NCBI RefSeq assembly: GCF_001421885.1
Contig: NZ_LMLH01000030.1
Coordinates: 124,001 to 188,000 of the forward strand
DNA: 64,000 nucleotides
Direction: 5' to 3'
DNA from: Pseudomonas sp. Leaf48
Lineage (GTDB): Bacteria > Pseudomonadota > Gammaproteobacteria > Pseudomonadales > Pseudomonadaceae
Positions 61,438-64,000 of this stretch are shown piece after piece (the first letter of the stretch is position 1; every line of letters begins with the position of its first letter). A model generated the notes under the pieces. The model was given only the letters and a program-made list of their open reading frames with translations, had not been told where the DNA came from and did no database searches. Made by a program: the position numbers and the translations under genes.

Positions 61438-62556
61438 ATGCGGAGCAAGGTGACAGGTGCGCAGCGTTGGGTCGTGAAGATCGGCAGCGCTTTGCTGACG
61501 GCGGACGGCAAGGGTCTGGATCGCGCGGCAATGGGTGTCTGGGTTGAACAGATGGTGGCCTTGCATGAGGCGGGTGTCGAGCTGGTGCTTGTGTCCTCCG
61601 GGGCGGTGGCGGCCGGCATGAGCCGTCTGGGCTGGACCGCTCGACCCAGTGCGATGCACGAGCTTCAGGCCGCTGCAGCTATTGGTCAGATGGGCTTGGT
61701 GCAGGCCTGGGAATCGAGCTTTGCCGAGCATGGTCGGCACACTGCGCAGATTCTCCTGACCCACGATGACCTGTCCGACCGCAAGCGCTACCTGAACGCT
61801 CGCAGCACCTTGCGCGCGCTGGTTGAGCTGAAAGTGATTCCGGTGATCAACGAGAATGACACTGTGGTCACCGATGAAATCCGTTTCGGCGACAACGATA
61901 CGCTTGCGGCGCTGGTTGCCAACCTGGTCGAGGCTGACTTGCTGGTGATCCTCACGGATCGTGATGGCATGTTCGATGCTGATCCGCGCAATAACCCGGA
62001 TGCCCAGCTGATTTACGAAGCGCGTGCCGATGATCCGGCGCTTGATGCGGTGGCGGGTGGTACGGGTGGTGCGCTGGGGCGTGGCGGTATGCAGACCAAG
62101 TTGCGTGCTGCACGTCTGGCAGCCCGTTCCGGTGCGCATACGATCATTGTGGGTGGGCGCCTTGAGCGCGTGCTGGATCGCCTCAAGGCGGGCGAGCGCA
62201 TCGGCACCCTGCTGTCGCCGGAGCGCGGCATGCTGGCTGCGCGCAAGCAATGGCTGGCTGGGCATCTGCAGACCCGTGGCACCCTGGTGCTGGATGCGGG
62301 TGCGGTGACGGCATTGTCCCAAGGTAACAAGAGTTTGTTGCCGGTCGGGGTCAAGCTGGTCCAGGGCAGTTTCCGCCGAGGTGAAATGGTGGTGTGTGTT
62401 GCGCCGGACGGTCGGGAAATTGCCCGTGGGCTGGCTAACTACAGCGCGCTGGAAGCGCAAAAAATCATCGGTCAGTCGTCTGAGGCGATAGTCGGCCTGC
62501 TGGGCTATATGGCGGAGCCCGAGCTGATTCATCGCGATAACCTGATTCTGGTCTGA
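61438..62556 (+). CDS. proB: Glutamate 5-kinase
   Basis: The product has 372 residues. The amino-acid kinase domain shows VVKIGSALLTADGKGLDR, LVSSGAVAAGM, INENDTVVTDEIRFGDND and LTDRDGMFDADPR. A PUA domain covers the last 90 residues (RGTLVLDAGAVTALSQGNKS). ProB catalyses the first, feedback-controlled step of proline synthesis. Two adjacent ATG codons are possible (61435 or 61438); I chose the second because MRSKVTGAQRW matches the family. Confidence 0.96.
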   Translation: MRSKVTGAQRWVVKIGSALLTADGKGLDRAAMGVWVEQMVALHEAGVELVLVSSGAVAAGMSRLGWTARPSAMHELQAAAAIGQMGLVQAWESSFAEHGRHTAQILLTHDDLSDRKRYLNARSTLRALVELKVIPVINENDTVVTDEIRFGDNDTLAALVANLVEADLLVILTDRDGMFDADPRNNPDAQLIYEARADDPALDAVAGGTGGALGRGGMQTKLRAARLAARSGAHTIIVGGRLERVLDRLKAGERIGTLLSPERGMLAARKQWLAGHLQTRGTLVLDAGAVTALSQGNKSLLPVGVKLVQGSFRRGEMVVCVAPDGREIARGLANYSALEAQKIIGQSSEAIVGLLGYMAEPELIHRDNLILV

Positions 62557-62568
62557 AAGGAATATTGA

Positions 62569-63033
62569 ATGCGCGTGGCAAAAGGATTGTTGGGCTTGCT
62601 GTTGGCGATGCCTCTGCTGGCCTCCGCTGAAGAGATTGGTCAGGTGTCGACGGTGTTCAAGTTCGTCGGGCCGAATGACCGGATCGTCGTCGAGGCGTTT
62701 GATGACCCCAAGGTGGACGGTGTGACTTGCTACCTGTCGCGCGCCAAGACCGGGGGCGTGAAGGGTGGGCTTGGGCTGGCCGAGGATCGTGCCGAGGCGT
62801 CCATTGCGTGTCGCCAGGTAGGGCCGATCAGCTTCAAGGGGGAGTTGAAGGATGGTGACGAGGTGTTCAAGGAGCGCACGTCGCTGGTCTTCAAGACCAT
62901 GCAGGTGGTGCGATTCCTCGACAAGAAGCGCAATACACTGGTGTATCTGGTGTACAGCGATCGTTTGATCGAGGGCAGTCCACAGAATGCGGTGACGGCG
63001 ATTCCGATTTTGCCGTGGGCGCACGCTCAATAG
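62569..63033 (+). CDS. creA: CreA protein
   Basis: The product has 154 residues. The signal peptide is MRVAKGLLGLLLAMPLLASA. The mature protein shows the CreA features FKFVGPNDRIVVEAFDDPKV, VTCYLSRAKTGG and DRAEASIACRQVGPI. It is periplasmic, of unknown function. It follows proB after 12 bases with AAAGGAATATTGA as ribosome-binding site, so it is in the same operon. Confidence 0.92.
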   Translation: MRVAKGLLGLLLAMPLLASAEEIGQVSTVFKFVGPNDRIVVEAFDDPKVDGVTCYLSRAKTGGVKGGLGLAEDRAEASIACRQVGPISFKGELKDGDEVFKERTSLVFKTMQVVRFLDKKRNTLVYLVYSDRLIEGSPQNAVTAIPILPWAHAQ

Positions 63034-63080
63034 ATTCGCGAAAGTTGAATTGTGAGCTGCTGTGTTATGAGGGGGCTTGT

Positions 63081-63180
63081 GTGGCGAGGGGGCTTGCCCT
63101 CGTTGGGTTGCGAAGCAGCCCCAAGACAGCCCCAAAGTAGGCCTACTCCGTAGTCCAGCGGGGGCAAGCCCCCTCGCCAC
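63081..63180. repeat. GTGGCGAGGGGGCTTGCC-family repeat, second copy
   Basis: GTGGCGAGGGGGCTTGCCCT and AGCGGGGGCAAGCCCCCTCG with CCAC stand inverted at the ends, with GGGTTGCGAAGCAGCCC between. It is the same composite as at 52649-52756. It lies between creA and rpsT. Confidence 0.85.
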
Positions 63181-63230
63181 AAAAGCCTGCATGCAGGGTT
63201 TTTGTGGCTGGCTCCTTAATCGCAGGCAAT

Positions 63231-63258
63231 AAAAAACCGACCCTGAGGTCGGTTTTTT
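63231..63258. terminator. Bidirectional terminator between creA and rpsT
   Basis: AAAAAACCGACC-CTGA-GGTCGGTTTTTT forms a stem with A and T runs at either side. It can end both the proB-creA and the rpsT transcripts. Confidence 0.9.
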
Positions 63259-63272
63259 AATGAGCGCGTCGC

Positions 63273-63551
63273 TTAGGCAGCAGCGGCAACGCTCAAGGCC
63301 TTAACGTGGCCATTCAGACGGCTCTTATGACGAGCAGCCTTGTTCTTGTGGATGATGCCTTTATCGGCCATACGGTCGATAACTGGCACAGCCAGAACGT
63401 AAGCAGCTTGAGCTTTTTCAGCGTCTTTTGCGTCGATGGCCTTAACTACATTCTTGATGTAGGTACGAACCATGGAACGCAGGCTGGCGTTGTGGCTGCG
63501 ACGCTTCTCAGCCTGTTTTGCACGTTTTTTGGCGGAAGGTGAGTTGGCCAC
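63273..63551 (-). CDS. rpsT: 30S ribosomal protein S20
   Basis: The product has 92 residues with MANSPSAKKRAKQAEKRRSH and the C-terminal HKNKAARHKSRLNGHVKAL. S20 binds 16S rRNA early in 30S assembly. A TTGACA-17-CATGAT promoter stands upstream. Confidence 0.98.
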   Translation of the reverse strand: MANSPSAKKRAKQAEKRRSHNASLRSMVRTYIKNVVKAIDAKDAEKAQAAYVLAVPVIDRMADKGIIHKNKAARHKSRLNGHVKALSVAAAA

Positions 63552-63604
63552 CGTCGAGCTCCTCGAAAGACTTTTTAGGAAATAGCAAACAAAATAGGCC
63601 GCGA

Positions 63605-63633
63605 ATCATGCCGATGAGTTGAGGTCTTGTCAA
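63605..63633 (-). promoter_or_regulatory. Sigma-70 promoter of rpsT
   Basis: On the minus strand, a perfect TTGACA (63628-63633) is followed after 17 bases by CATGAT (63605-63610). This places the start of transcription about 45 bases ahead of the rpsT ATG. Confidence 0.7.
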
Positions 63634-63666
63634 GGGCGGAGGAGACGTTCCGCTAAGTGGTAGGTC

Positions 63667-63805
63667 CCGACCCCATGAAAACTACTGCGCTCGACAATAC
63701 TGCGTTGAAAACAGGCTCGGAATGCTCATTGACCGCGGTCAACTCCGCTTTCTCGCCTGTTTTCGCCTTGTCTTGCCTTCGCTCGTGACGTTTTCATGGG
63801 GTCGG
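63667..63805. repeat. Nested inverted repeat of about 139 bases upstream of murJ
   Basis: The outer arms are CCGACCCCATGAAAAC (63667) and GTTTTCATGGGGTCGG (63790). The inner arms are GAAAACAGGC (63707) and GCCTGTTTTC (63755), and the centre is the palindrome TTGACCGCGGTCAA (63729-63742). The whole element can fold into one long, bulged hairpin. It fills part of the 388-base gap between rpsT and murJ, in which no gene is seen. Confidence 0.82.
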
Positions 63806-63939
63806 TGGCCATGGATATTTCTTTCCGGCGTGCGACCTGTAAACTCGCGAGCTTTGGCTCTGTGCTGTTGCGGCGCGGAGTATCGCATAAGTAGGCGCCC
63901 AGTTCGCCTGCTGTTTATCGACAGGCACAAACTCTTTCA

Positions 63940-64000
63940 ATGAATCTGCTCAAATCGTTGGCCGCCGTCAGCTCTATCACGATGCTTTCCCGGATTTTGG
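63940..64000 (+). CDS. murJ: Lipid II flippase MurJ, N-terminal start only
   Basis: The first 20 residues (MNLLKSLAAVSSITMLSRIL) match the start of MurJ/MviN, which flips lipid II across the inner membrane for peptidoglycan synthesis. The gene continues outside the window. rpsT next to murJ is the known Pseudomonas order. No clear ribosome-binding site is visible. Confidence 0.85.
   Translation, partial: MNLLKSLAAVSSITMLSRIL

Noticed and set aside
61423..63192. A 589-residue frame opposite proB and creA
   Set aside because: It crosses two genuine genes and a repeat and has no domain.

Overview
The window is chromosomal DNA of a Pseudomonas, most likely of the P. fluorescens lineage. The evidence is the high GC content with strongly GC-biased third codon positions, typical Pseudomonas protein sequences, and intergenic palindromes of the GTGGGAGCGGGCTTGCTCGCG type. 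Two blocks also match gene order I remember from P. aeruginosa: radA-mapZ-cstA-ybdD-yjiA-glyA-morA, and fklB-(small Fur-linked gene)-ispB-rplU-rpmA-obg-proB-creA-rpsT-murJ. I see no prophage, insertion sequence, CRISPR array, tRNA or rRNA gene. This is mostly core genome with strain-variable genes between conserved blocks.

Layout. 1-9.6 kb: the 3' end of hrpB, an exo/endonuclease-phosphatase protein, a YciC-like membrane protein, a DUF2076 protein, a two-gene nuclease pair (NYN-domain protein and DEDDh exonuclease), an Lrp regulator divergent from a DMT exporter, a DEAD-box helicase and a flavoprotein. 9.8-16 kb: an HDAC-family deacetylase, a GNAT acetyltransferase, tesB translationally coupled to a HAD phosphatase, then a minus-strand cluster of an exported alpha/beta hydrolase and two tandem YpfJ-type metallopeptidases. 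16-25 kb: regulators (IclR, TetR, LysR), a second DMT transporter, a coupled NCS2 permease-trmA pair, a small secreted protein, a DJ-1/PfpI protein lacking its catalytic cysteine, and an MFS exporter. 25.1-28 kb: the cyanide-insensitive oxidase operon cioAB plus a 55-aa membrane protein, preceded by a good Anr/FNR box. 28-33.6 kb: rlmG, a LuxR solo resembling PpoR, fpr, mscL and radA.

33.6-43 kb: mapZ divergent from the cstA-ybdD-yjiA unit, then glyA and the large GGDEF/EAL protein MorA. MapZ binds c-di-GMP and MorA makes or degrades it, so two parts of one signalling network lie within 10 kb. 43-50 kb: ettA, gdhA, a GreA/GreB-like factor, a DUF4105 (Lnb-like) envelope protein and a DUF3015 protein. 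50-56 kb: a Lon-family protease (AsrA-like), an unknown 113-aa protein, an unknown 609-aa lipoprotein, a YqhA-type membrane protein and a small hypothetical. 56.3-64 kb: fklB, a small gene under a Fur box, yjdM, ispB, rplU-rpmA, obg, proB, creA, rpsT and the start of murJ.

Most start codons were chosen by family length and ribosome-binding sites. Several genes start with TTG or GTG. I found no clear new multi-gene system. The observations most worth testing are the cysteine-less DJ-1 homologue, the tandem metallopeptidase/hydrolase cluster, the NYN-DEDDh nuclease pair, the Lon-like protease with a degenerate Walker A, several unassigned palindromic operators, and the dense palindromic repeat population, one member of which supplies the mapZ stop codon.
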